Assembly: GCF_026210795.1 (NCBI RefSeq)
Contig: NC_089437.1
Coordinates: 5,146,001 to 5,210,000 of the forward strand
Direction of reading: 5' to 3'
Source of the DNA: Rhizophagus irregularis
Taxonomy: Eukaryota > Glomeromycota > Glomeromycetes > Glomerales > Glomeraceae
DNA length: 64,000 nucleotides
In this document: positions 12,966 through 24,130 of the stretch, piece after piece
How positions within the stretch are numbered: the stretch's first letter is position 1
How the letters are laid out: the number at the start of each line of letters is the position of its first letter
Translations under genes and position numbers: made by a program
Notes under the pieces: model-generated
What the model was told of the DNA's origin: nothing
The model's database searches: none
The model's input: the letters and a program-made list of their open reading frames with translations, nothing else

Positions 12966-15900
12966 TTACCAAGTCAATTCTCTAGAATCAGTACCACAAC
13001 CATCACCACCACCTTCTTTTGAAGCTTCACTGCCACAACCTCCGCCTAAACTACCTTCGGGTGCAACAGCGGCTCTAAACAATCTTGCACCATATTTTTG
13101 ATACATTTCTGTTACACCTCCAGCAGCGATTAACTTTTCTTCCATTAAAGACAACTCAAATTTAAATTCTTTACCACAACAAATTACTTTACGATCTTTT
13201 ACTTCAACTTCGACTTCAACCCCTTCTTGTGCAAGTGTATAAAATTCATCGTTATTTATCGTAATACCTAAAAGTGCCATATTTGGCTACATAAAATAAA
13301 GAATTGAGTATATAATTGGCAAAAAGATATTTTTAAAACCCAAAATAGAAATGAGTTTTCATAAATTACCTGATTTCTACTATAAATATAGGCATAACTT
13401 TTAGCAATAACAACTTTAACTCCTGCACCTTTTAAAGCTCTAGGAGCTTCTTCTCTACTACTGCCACTACCAAATCCAGAACCTCCAACGACAACACTGT
13501 AACCTTCTTTAACTTTTTGTACGAAATCAGGTTTAACATATTGAAATGCATGACTACCTAAATCTTCATCACTTGTACCAGGCATAAATTGTGCTGGTAT
13601 AATAGCATCAGTATCAACATTATCTTCAAATCTTTGAACTTTCCCTTTTATACTTGCCGAAAATGATGTTGGTTGTGATGGTAAATCCGATGATGAATCT
13701 GTTATGTTTGATGGATCGGAAAGAATAGGATTTGGTTCAGAAATTTTAATAGATATTTCGGGATCAAGCCATTGTCCTAAACATTCTTGATATTTCTCTT
13801 TATCGATGGCATCAATTAAGTCTCGTGGATCACGAACTTCCATTTCAAATGAAGAAGCTGCTACAGTAGCAGCTGAAGCCAAATTACCAATAGCTCCTTT
13901 ACCCTTATTAAGGAAAAAAATTTTGTTTAGTAAACTTTAACGCTAGAAAATCAAAAGTTTGAATTTTAAATTTATATACCATACGATTTCTAAAATTACG
14001 ATTTTGACTGCTTAACCAAACTTCTCCTTCACCAGCATGATCTGCAGCAACAGCAATACAGTAAGAACAGCCCGGGGCACCGATTTCGAATCCGGCTTGT
14101 TCGTAAAATTTTAACAACCCCAACCTCCTCAATTTAGCAATAATGGGTAAACTACCAGGAGTACATTTTCTTATACCATTAATAGAAGGTCTTAAACCTT
14201 TCTTTAGACCTTGCTCAAGTACTAAACCAGCTAAAATTAAATCTTCTTCAGCAGTTGTACAAGCACCAATAAAAACACCATCTAATTTCATTCCTTTCTT
14301 TTTTTTAACAGGCACAACATCATCAGGTGATGGATATAAAGCAATAAGTGAATCAACTTTTGATAAATCAATAATATGAGTCTCAGCATATTGTGCATCA
14401 GGATCTGCGCGGAAATATAAAGCCGAATTTTTATGAGCTGGATTTTTACGTTTTGCTATAAATGCAGCAGTAATTTCATCTCCCTCACATACACCAGCTA
14501 TACCGCCAAATTCTGTTGCCATATTAGAAATAGCAAATCTTGCATCACACGAAAGATATTTTAATCCAGGTCCTGTATATTCAACAGCTCTCTCGAAGGC
14601 CACCGTATTACGTTTAAGTTCTCCAAGAACATAAAGAATAGTATCTTTACCGCCAATACCAAAAGGCGGTTTATTAATAAATTTAATTTCAACTGTTTCA
14701 GGAACTTTAAACCAAGTTTCTCCCGTGACTAAAGGCATAACTACATCCGCAGCCCCTAATCCAACAGCGAAAGCACTAACCGCACCCGCAGAACAACTAT
14801 GAGAATCAGCTCCAATAATCATTTGACCTGGTTGGGCTCTTTCACGATAAAATTCCGTATGCAAAATAGTATGGTTAGGTTTATAAAAGTCTACAAGTTT
14901 GGCTTCTTTAGCAAAATTTTCACTTGCTTTGATTAGCCCAGCAGGTTTTGGAAGATGATTAATGCGAGGATCCACCGTGTGATCAATAGCAAGCCAAAAC
15001 CTATCATTTCGAAAAATATTTGGTCTTCCCATAATATTAAAGGTTTTTTCCATTCCCTTCCAAGTAAGTTCCGAAGCTAAAGTCCAATCAACTGAAACGC
15101 AAACCATATCTCCGGGTTTCACATGACCAGGCGATGGAAGACCAATTGCCGCATGAGTAATTGTTTTCTCACAAATGGTCATGCCACGTCTACCAGGTGG
15201 TCTCTGTGAAAGAAAACCACGAGGCGAAATGCGATCTTCAGCATTAAGACCCTCCAAGAAACCTTCAAGAACTTCACATACTTTATCACCAACTTCAGAA
15301 GTGGTTTTATTACCGGATAAGTCTTTTGTACGATAACCAAAGCCACCAAATTCTTCATCATCTAAAACTTTACGCACAGCATCTTCAATTGCTTTAGCTT
15401 CCTTAGGAAGGTTTAAAGAATACTTTAACATCATTGCAATGCTAAGAATTGTCGCAATAGGATTGACGATTCCTTTTCCTGCTATATCAGGTGCAGATCC
15501 ATGAATTGGTTCATAAAGTCCAAGACATTTACTTTTGCCGTCAGGAAGTCCATTTAAACTTGCTGAAGGTAATAAACCAAGACTACCAGGAATAACACTC
15601 GCTTCATCACTTAGAATATCACCAAACAAATTTTCTGTAAGTACAATCCCGTTTAAAGTAGTTGGATTTTTCACTAAAAACATTGCTGCAGCATCAATAT
15701 AGTGATGTTTAAATGGAACTTTCGGAAATTCTTTTTCCAGCGTTTCAGTTACTACACGACGCCAAAGTCTCGATGTAGCTAAAACATTGGCTTTATCTAA
15801 AGAATGTATTGTTGCGGGAGGACTTTTCTCTAATGCAAGATGAGCTGCTAAGCGCGTTACTCTTTTTACCTCTTCAACTGAATAAGGAAGAGTATCCATA

Positions 15901-16643
15901 GCTACAATAAAAACGGTGTGATGTTGATAAAATATTCCCAAAAAAGTAAAATAGTAGAATAGCACATATAATATGAACAAACCTTGGCCACTTTCATCCT
16001 GTTCTTTTCTTTCCCCGAAGTAAATACCACCAACCAATTCGCGAACAATAATAAATTCAGTCCCTTTAACAACACTTTCTTTTAAAGGAGAATGAGCAAT
16101 TAAAGCGTCACTTGCAAATGAACAAGGCCTTAAATTTGCAAATAAATCTAAAGATTTACGAATATCGAGTAAACCTTGTTCAGGCCTTGGTCCTACGCCT
16201 TTTGATGCATCATTTGGATCAATTGGTTTTGGCCATTGTGGTCCACCAACAGCTCCTAAAAGAATTGCATCGGCCTCTTTTGCCGCTTTTAAAGTAACAT
16301 CTGGAAGCGGGTTACCTAATAAGTCATTTGAACAATTAATATTTTAATACATAGTGATCTCGATATAATAATGGATTCATCAGAATTTGTCATATTAAAT
16401 CCGGCATATAAAGAACAATTTATTTGCCGTTTACCGAGTTGCAAAAAGTACAAAATAGACCTTTTAATGAATACCTGTAGCATCAATGGCACAACCACCA
16501 ATTTTTTCTTCTTTTATTTCAATTTCTATACCATTTCTAATATTCGAAATAGTTTTTAAAATTTTTACACCCTCCTTAGTAACTTCTGGTCCACAATTAT
16601 CACCAGGCAGAACCAAAACTTTAAATTTACTTGGTGATGCCAT
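12966..16643 (-). CDS. Fused 3-isopropylmalate dehydrogenase / isopropylmalate isomerase (large + small domains)
   Basis: Five exons by splice sites: 16643-16475, 16315-15983, 15901-13980, 13903-13370 and 13286-12966, giving 1,092 residues. Residues 1 to about 374 are a complete Leu2-type 3-isopropylmalate dehydrogenase: [52 protein letters not shown]. From about 380 an aconitase-type isomerase follows in the same exon with no stop or intron ([13 protein letters not shown]). It has [18 protein letters not shown] and the iron-sulfur cysteines GACTTAEED and APGCSYC. The swivel (small) domain is residues about 808-1092, with [18 protein letters not shown]. The product should carry out two consecutive leucine steps: isomerisation of 2- to 3-isopropylmalate, then oxidative decarboxylation. 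Fungal Leu1 normally has large and small domains fused but is separate from Leu2, so this is an unusual three-part fusion. The tail is Gly/Cys-rich. Intron 2 (15982-15902, 81 nt) is stop-free and in frame. Confidence 0.92.
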
Positions 16644-17055
16644 ACTTTTTTTTAAAAAAAAAAAAAATCAATCGAAAAAAGTAAGATATTGTATTTATAT
16701 CAAATATGCATTATTTAGTTATTCTTTATTAGTATATGCATTTGTCAAATAAGTCATTGATAATAAGCATCTAATTGATCAACACTACCACGCTAATTTG
16801 ATCAAAACAATTTGTTAAGATTATCGCTGATCCGCTGATCTCTTATTTTTTAGACTAATTTTACCGGTAACACTAGCTCTATGTCATAGCTTACTTCCAT
16901 CTCCTTATTTTTTTTTTGTCAACCCCTTTGGCCCCTTGAATATTTTCACGTGATTTCACAGTTTCTTAAAACTTTAAAAGAATCATCTTATATTTAATTT
17001 AAAAATATAAATAATTGTGGCAAGTACAAATTAACCCATCAGACCACATATAATT
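16644..17055. promoter_or_regulatory. Shared divergent promoter region, leucine fusion gene / IQGAP
   Basis: 412 bp between two divergent start codons. It contains a perfect TCACGTGA palindrome at 16,946-16,953 and an A/T tract just upstream of the dehydrogenase start. A Leu3-type CCGG-N4-CCGG site is not seen (only ACCGGT near 16,864). Confidence 0.4.
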
Positions 17056-20000
17056 ATGTCTAACTCCAATGGAACTCCTCAATATGCTAATAAAGTTTCT
17101 CGAGAACCAATAACGCGTGATGCTTCAAAATCTGCGGTGGCAGAAATAAGGAGGCTGTCTAGTATGTCTGGAAAGAAAGACTTATCAGACTTACAAATTC
17201 CAACTATAACAGAAAATGCTGAAGACGTTACTGGTAAGTTACAATGTTATCAGCAGGAAGTAGGGCGAGTTAGTATTAAAAAATAAACGCGAGTAATAAG
17301 CTGAAGTGGAATTATGAATTTACTTATACTTTGAATCAGTAATAGCTTATTTAAAAAAAAACATAGATTTACTTATATACTTGCATTCGATATTAACAAA
17401 TTAATGTAGGTTTAAAAGGAAGAATTCGGTTACAAAAAATGGATGAAAGAAAGAATTCACGTAATTGGATGGATCAACAGCGTAAAAACTTACAGGCATA
17501 TGAATATTTATGCCACATTGGAGAAGCGAAAGAGTAATCATTACTCGTGTATTAAATAGATGTTACCATAATTTTTAAAAGAGGCTAATACATTTGTCAT
17601 GATATTACTTTATTAGATGGATCGAAGCTTGTATAGCTGAAGAAATTGATCCAATTGTAACGTTGGAAGAAAGTTTAAGAAATGGGATAGCGTTAGCTAA
17701 ATTATCTAAATCCTTTGAGCCTTCAGTTGTTAAGAAAATATTTATGGTAAAATTTCAAGTATTTTTTTTTCCTTTCCTTTTTTTTAAAAAAAAATTTTTC
17801 TTTTAATTGGTTTTTTATTTATTTTTAACAGTCACCTAAATTACAATTTCGACATTCAGATAATATTAATTTCTTTTTTGCAGCAATTCAAAAAGTTGGA
17901 TTGCCTAAAGTACGTGTTCATGTAAATCATATTTTAAGCATAATATAATTATAAATTTATTAACATTTATATAGATATTTTGGTTTGAATTAACGGATTT
18001 GTATGAAAAGAAAAACATTCCAAAAGTAATTTATTGTATACACGCTTTAAGGTATTATAAATATATTGATTATTTTAAATTCAAATTACTCATATTAATA
18101 TAATTAATACTTTTTTAAGTCATTTGTTATCTCGACGTGGATTAACTCCGCGTATTCGTAATTTGGTGGGAAAATTAGAATTTACTGGTAATTATTCATA
18201 AAACTAATATAAATTTTTACTGAAATATTTGTTAATTAATTTGTAACCCTTACTTTGACATAGATGAGCAATTACATACAACACAAAGAGGACTGGATGC
18301 ATCAGGAATTGTAATGCCAAGCTTTGCTAATGTTGGTATTGCATTAGCAGCGGAGCTTAATGAACCAATTCTCGAGACTGGTGAGCCGCAAGAACCTCAA
18401 GAACCTCAAGAGACTGAAGAAGAAAGTATGTACTTATCATTATTATTATGTTCATATTTAGTATCGCAATTTTAATAGTAGCCATTCGTAACAAATTTTT
18501 ATATGCAGGACAGGCAAGATATTGGGAAGAAAACAAGAATGCACTTGTAAAATGTCAATCATATGCAAGAACACATTTAGCACGTAAAGAGTTATTAAAC
18601 CGTAGGGCGTTACATGAATATTCTTTACCAATTATAATTGCCCTACAATCTCAATGTAGAGGTTGGCTGGTGCGTAGAGAATGGAATCAACGATTGAAAG
18701 AACTTGAAAAATTAGAAAGATGGATAATAAAGGTAAAATACATTTAATCAAAGTTTTATGTTGAGAAATTAATAACTGACTTTTTTTTAGTTACAAAGTT
18801 TATGTAGGGGAGTTTTAGCTAGAAAGAGATTCAAAGATAAGAGAGACTATTTTCAAAAAAATATAGATAAAATTGTTAAAATTCAAAGTTTATATCGAGC
18901 TAAACATGCCGGAGACGCTTATCGTAGTTTAAGTAAGTCTTTATTTCATACGTGCTGTAATTATCGGCGAAAGGAACTTAATTCACTTTAAAAATTTTAT
19001 AGCTATGGGAAGTAATCCTCCGGTTGGAACCATAAAGAACTTTATTCATTTATTGAATGATAGCGATTTCGATTTTGAAGAAGAAATTGGTAATTAAAGT
19101 ATATTATTTAAATTTTTTCTCTCACGAATCTTGAGACAATTGTTTTTCTTTTTTTTTTAGAACTTGAAAGGTTAAGACAAGCGGTAATTCAAAGGATACG
19201 AGAAAATAACCAATCAGAAGATTTATTGAATCAACTTGACATAAAGATAGCATTACTTGTTAAGAATCGTATCACATTAGATGAAGTAATAGCGGTAGCA
19301 AATTCGAAGAAACGTAACCGAAGAATTTCACAATTAAATTCAATATCGGGGCCATTTTCACTTAAATCTTTAGATAAAGAATCAAGAAGACGACTTGAAC
19401 TATATCAACAGCTGTTTTATCTTTTGCAAACACAACCAATTTATTTAGCAAAATTATTTTTTATATTAAATAAATTAGGATTTCCAGAGAAAACTAAGAA
19501 ATTAGTTGAAGGAGTTGTGCTCACATTATTTGGTTACGCACAAAATGCTCGAGAAGAGTATTTATTACTTAAATTATTTCAAAAATCGATGATGGAAGAA
19601 TTAGAAAATATCGATTCATTACAAGAATTTTTACGTGGAAATTTTATGTTTATGAAATTGGTAGTACATTACAATCGTGGAGCGAAAGAGAGAAAATTTT
19701 TGAGAGATTTACTTGGACCTTTAGTTAAACAAGTTATGGGAGATGAATATATGGATTTAGAATCTGATCCTTTGATCATTTATAAAACCTTAATTAATGC
19801 GGAAGAATTAAGAACGGGACAACCTTCTAAACGTCCTATTGAAATTACCCAACAAGAAGCTTTAAATGATCCTGAAACTAGAACCGTATTTATTCATCAT
19901 TTACAACGATTAAGAAAAGAAACCGATACTTTCTTAACTTCTATTGCTAATAATATTGAGAAAATGCCTTATGGTATAAGATATATCGCAAGAGAATTGA

Positions 20001-21776
20001 AAAAAGCTTTAATGAGTAAATTTTGTAACGAACCTGAAGATAATGTTATCAAGGTTGTTGGTCATCTAATTTATTATCGTTATTTAAATCCTGCTATTGT
20101 GTAAGTACTTTTGTTCTGAATTCCATTTTCTATAATACACAAAGTAATTTGAATACCTTTATTTATATAATCTAGTGCACCTGAAGGGTTTGATGTGATT
20201 GAAACGGTTGTTAGTCCAATGCAACGTAAAAATCTAGCGGAGATATCCAAAATGTTAAATCAGATTTCTGTGGGTAAATTATTTACTGAAGATAATATGT
20301 ATTTACAACCACTCAATGAATATGTACAATATGCTGCGAATAAATTCTCAATTTTCTTTAAATCCGGTATGTAACAATATAACATTCATTCATAATTTTG
20401 GAAAGATCGAACTAACGCTTCTCTATTCGTTTAGTAACTGAAATTGAAGATGCGGAAATACATTTTGGTATTGATGAATTTGATGATCTCACGCGTACAA
20501 ATAAACCTATAATTTACATTTCACCACATGAAGTATTTTCAATGCACGACCTTCTCTTACAACGTCTTGATTCAATATCTCTAGATTCAAATGATTTAAT
20601 TCGACAAATCCTTCATGATTTAGGTGATGCGCCACCTACAGATGAACATGATAATTCAGATGCAAATACTATAGCACTTACATTAACAAGTAGACTATCG
20701 TTGGACAAGATGAAAGAACCAGATTCAGAAATTAAGCATGTTTTTGTTAAAACAAAACGTTATGTGTTAAGTATAATGAAAGTACAAAATGGAAAAAACT
20801 TATTAGATATATTAGTTAAATCAGTTACACTGCAAGATGAACAAATTTACAAAGAAATTTGTAAAGCAGATCAAGAAAAACGAATCAAACATAATCAAAA
20901 TTTTAATAATAGAGTAAATGTTGCTGGAGGATTTAATTCAGTTTCAAGATCTAATTCAAATTCAACCACGTTTAGTAATTATAGTAATACAAGTGGTGGA
21001 AATGAAAGTAATGGAGATAATTATTTAAATGACATATCTAAAATGACATTTTTGGATCTGAAGAAAGTAACTTTACAAAATATTTTAAAATTGGAGTCTG
21101 AAAAAAAAGTAACAAGACAAAATAACTATCAGGATATTCTTAATAGTATTGCGGTTGATATTAGGAATAAACATAGAAGAAGAGTTCAAAGGCAAAAAGA
21201 ATTGAAACAGTTAAGACAAACACTTTTGAATTTGGATGAGAAGAGAGCTCATTTAGATGAGCAAATTAAAACATATAATGATCATATCGATGTTTGTATG
21301 CAACAATTATCAACAAAGAAAGGGTGAGTATAAAACTTTATATGTAAAAAACGTTTTTTTTTTAAGAAATTAATATTAAACTTCTAAAATTTAGCAAAAA
21401 ATCGCGACTTGTCCTTCCATTTACACGACAATATTTCCACATAAGAGAACTTCAAAAATCAGGTCGTGTACCACAATTTGGTTCGTTTAAATATACAGCA
21501 CAACGATTACACGAAAAAGGGGTCCTAATATCAATAACAGGTTATTCAACATTTGATAAAATTAGTTTCACAATATCATCTGATGAAATAGGTATTTTTA
21601 AAATAGAAGCAAGTTATGCTGGTATTAGTGTACCTGGCGCTAATATGGAATTAAGATTAGAAGATTTATTGCAGTGTCAATTCAACAATATTCAAGTAAT
21701 GACTTTATTTGATGGAATTGCTAAAGTTAATGTTAATTTATTAATTTTTCTAATTAACAAGAAATTCTTTGTATAA
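17056..21776 (+). CDS. IQGAP-family RasGAP-related scaffold
   Basis: Multi-exon gene with ATG at 17056 and TAA at 21774-21776. In order: a Ser-rich N-terminus; a calponin-homology domain split over small exons (WIEACIAEEIDP, NGIALAKLSKSF, IPKVIYCIHALSHLLSRRG); an EPQ repeat linker; four IQ motifs (VKCQSYARTHLARKE, IALQSQCRGWLVRRE, LQSLCRGVLARKRF, IVKIQSLYRAKH; 18,510-18,940); a GAP-related domain (AREEYLLLKLFQKSM, MKLVVHYNRGAKERKFLRD, YGIRYIARELKKAL, LIYYRYLNPAIV); and a RasGAP_C domain (NILKLESEKKVTRQNN to about 21,770). No WW domain is seen, as in fungal Iqg1/Rng2. It should scaffold actin, calmodulin/myosin light chain and Cdc42-type GTPases at cytokinesis and polarity sites. Introns are 55-120 nt. 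It faces the leucine gene across a 412-bp divergent promoter. Confidence 0.93.
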
Positions 21777-22334
21777 AATATTAATAATTATAACTAATAA
21801 CTGAAGTATGTATGTATGTATTAAAAAAAAATATAAATATTAATTTTTAACTTAATTAAAATCAAAGTTTTTGATTTATAATAAATTATTATTTAATGAA
21901 TAAAATTGCTACAGGTATACTTTCCATCCATTTAAATGGGATGGGGCTTTCAAATCCCAATAAAAAATGGGAAAATGAGTTACATAATATTTTTATATTG
22001 ATCATTTAATTTCGGCCAAAATTAAAAAATCACATAACACCAGTGATAATCACTAAATAGCAAACTCCTACTAAATATTATAAAGTTGATTTATTTTTTG
22101 AATAATTTTGCCTATGTACTAACAATTTTGTCCACTTATTTATCCCAACTCATAATATATTTTTTTAAACAATTTTGTTCACTTATTTATCCTAATTTGT
22201 GTAATATATTTTTTTAGACAATTTTGTCCGCTTATTTATCTCAATTTACACACAGGTCGAAAAGTGAAAAATCAGGCATCAATTAATCACCAATCAGTCA
22301 CCAATCAGGTAGCTGATAGGTGACCGATTGGTAA
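21777..22334. other. 3' flank of IQGAP, repeat-bearing
   Basis: No gene. Near 22,120-22,250 a phrase of the type CAATTTTGTCCACTTATTTATC repeats three times (period about 58-60 bp). At 22,290-22,345 words like ACCAATCAG and GGTGACCGATTGG recur in both orientations. Confidence 0.5.
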
Positions 22335-22702
22335 CTAATTGGCATTTTCGCCAAATACCATCACCAATCAAGCAGTTTGCTAACTTTTGATCTAGTGATT
22401 AGAAAAAGATAAAATATAGCTCATTGGAATCATCTCAACAAGACAAATTTAATGGTAGTAAATCGCATTTCTAGAATTAATACTTAATGAGAAATTAAGT
22501 AAAATATAAAAATAAAAATATATTATTTATATTTTATTTAATTTTTTATTGGCTATTAATTCTAGAAATGCGATTTTACTACCATTAGATTTGCCTTGTT
22601 GAAACAATTCTAACGAGTTATATTTCATTCTTTTCTGATTACTAGGTTAAAAGTTAGCAAACTGCCTGATTGGTGACTGTATTTGAAGAAAATGCCAATC
22701 AG
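22335..22702. mobile_element. Hairpin (foldback) MITE
   Basis: Two arms of about 150 bp in inverted orientation (about 22,335-22,485 and 22,552-22,702), near 90 percent identical by eye, separated by a 65-bp AT-rich loop. The arms begin with CTAATTGGCATTTTC and end near CTAGAATTAATA. Internal words (ATTCTAACGAG, CACTAGAT) are shared with the palindromic elements at 31.4, 40.65 and 41.6 kb. Confidence 0.75.
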
Positions 22703-22870
22703 TCTATACTTGCCACCTATTCAAAATCCCATCCCATACATCCCATTCCATTACATTCCATTCCATCCCAAATCCCAAATCCTATACCCATTCCAATCTC
22801 ATATTAGTCCTAAATCCCAATTCCAACCCATCCTAAATTCCAAATCCCAATCCCAAATCCCATTTAATTT
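22703..22870. repeat. CCCAT/AATCCCA simple-sequence tract
   Basis: Pyrimidine/A-rich degenerate pentamer-heptamer tract (CCCATCCCATACATCCCATT, then repeated AATCCCAA). Not a telomere array: units vary and it is internal. Confidence 0.7.
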
Positions 22871-24130
22871 TATAAAAAATATTAATGATTTTTATAAATT
22901 TTTTACTATAAAACTTTTTTATATATAACTGTTAATATTTTTAGTAATCTTTTGTCACTTCTTTACAATTTTTTTTTGCATATCTATTAAATTGTTAATT
23001 AAAAATATTACTATTTATATTTTATATGAAATTTAAAGGGTTTTTTTGTTAAATGCCAAGCCATTTCTGTTAAATATAAGCCATTTTATTATAAACTGTA
23101 AATATCAATACAATTAAAATACTAATTTAAGGCTGATTTGACTAATAGCTTTTTTGTTAAGTACATAACTAATAGTGGCTTTTTGTTATTAGTTAAATAT
23201 TTAAATTATGGCTTTTTTATTAAATATTTTAATTGGTAGTTTTTTTTAAGTGCTAAGTCTATTAAAAAATAAATATAAGTTTAATATTAGTATTTAAACC
23301 TTTTGCATTATTTTTTTGCATATTTAATTAATAATAAATAAATATTATTTATTAAATTATTTATTTGTTAAATGTTATAACTTTAAATTTCAATTGTTAT
23401 TTATTTTATTATTTATATATATATACAATATAAAGTCTTTTGTTAAGCTCTTTTTTTTGTTAAATGTTAATAAGTTTATTTGTCAAATACAAGACATTTT
23501 TATCAAATACTAGGCCATTTTTGTTAACTGAAAATCAACTAAAATCAGAATTTAATTGTATTGATATTTAAAGATGATTTTAGGCTGATTTGACTAATGG
23601 CTTTTTGTTAAAAATACTGGTTAAGCCTTTTTCATCAGTAATTTTCATTATATACCAAGCTATTTTTTGTTAGCCAATAAATTAATTTTGATTTTAGCTG
23701 ATTTTAGGCTGATTTAACTAATGGCTTTTATTTAATATTTAATTAATAAATTTTTTGTTAAATATTTTATTATGAAATTATTGTTAAAATATTTAATTAA
23801 TGGCTTTTTTTAATGTAAAATTAATGGTTTTTTAAACTAGTAGTGGTTTTTTGTTATTAGATAAATACTTAAATTATGGCTTTTTTTATTGATTAGTGGC
23901 TTTTATAAGTACTAAGTCTAGTATAATTTTAATGTTAGTTTTTAAACCTTTTGTATTATATTTTTTTATTAATAAAATTAATTATAAATACAGCTAATAA
24001 ACTGAATTACTATCTCATTTTTTTTTAAAGAAAAAATAAATTTTCTTTTTTAATAAATTGTCCTTAATTTTTTTTTTAACAAATTATTCTATTATTTTTT
24101 TAAAAAAATTCTTTTATTTTAATAATGGTA
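22871..24130. repeat. AT-rich tract with recurring GGCTTTTTTGTTAAAT phrases
   Basis: No gene. Phrases such as TGACTAATGGCTTTTTGTTA and GTGGCTTTTTGTTATTAG recur 8-10 times between 23,030 and 23,910. The block 23,100-23,300 is loosely repeated at 23,570-23,930, so this is an old degenerate direct repeat. Confidence 0.5.

Noticed and set aside
14143..14379. Plus-strand open frame within the leucine fusion gene
   Set aside because: Shadow frame of the well-supported minus-strand isomerase domain.
13980..15901. Two separate genes for dehydrogenase and isomerase
   Set aside because: There is no stop, start context or intron between them; one exon spans the junction with protein-like sequence throughout.
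22703..22870. Possible internal telomere repeat (CCCATCCCAT)
   Set aside because: Unit is irregular and does not match the fungal CCCTAA telomere unit.
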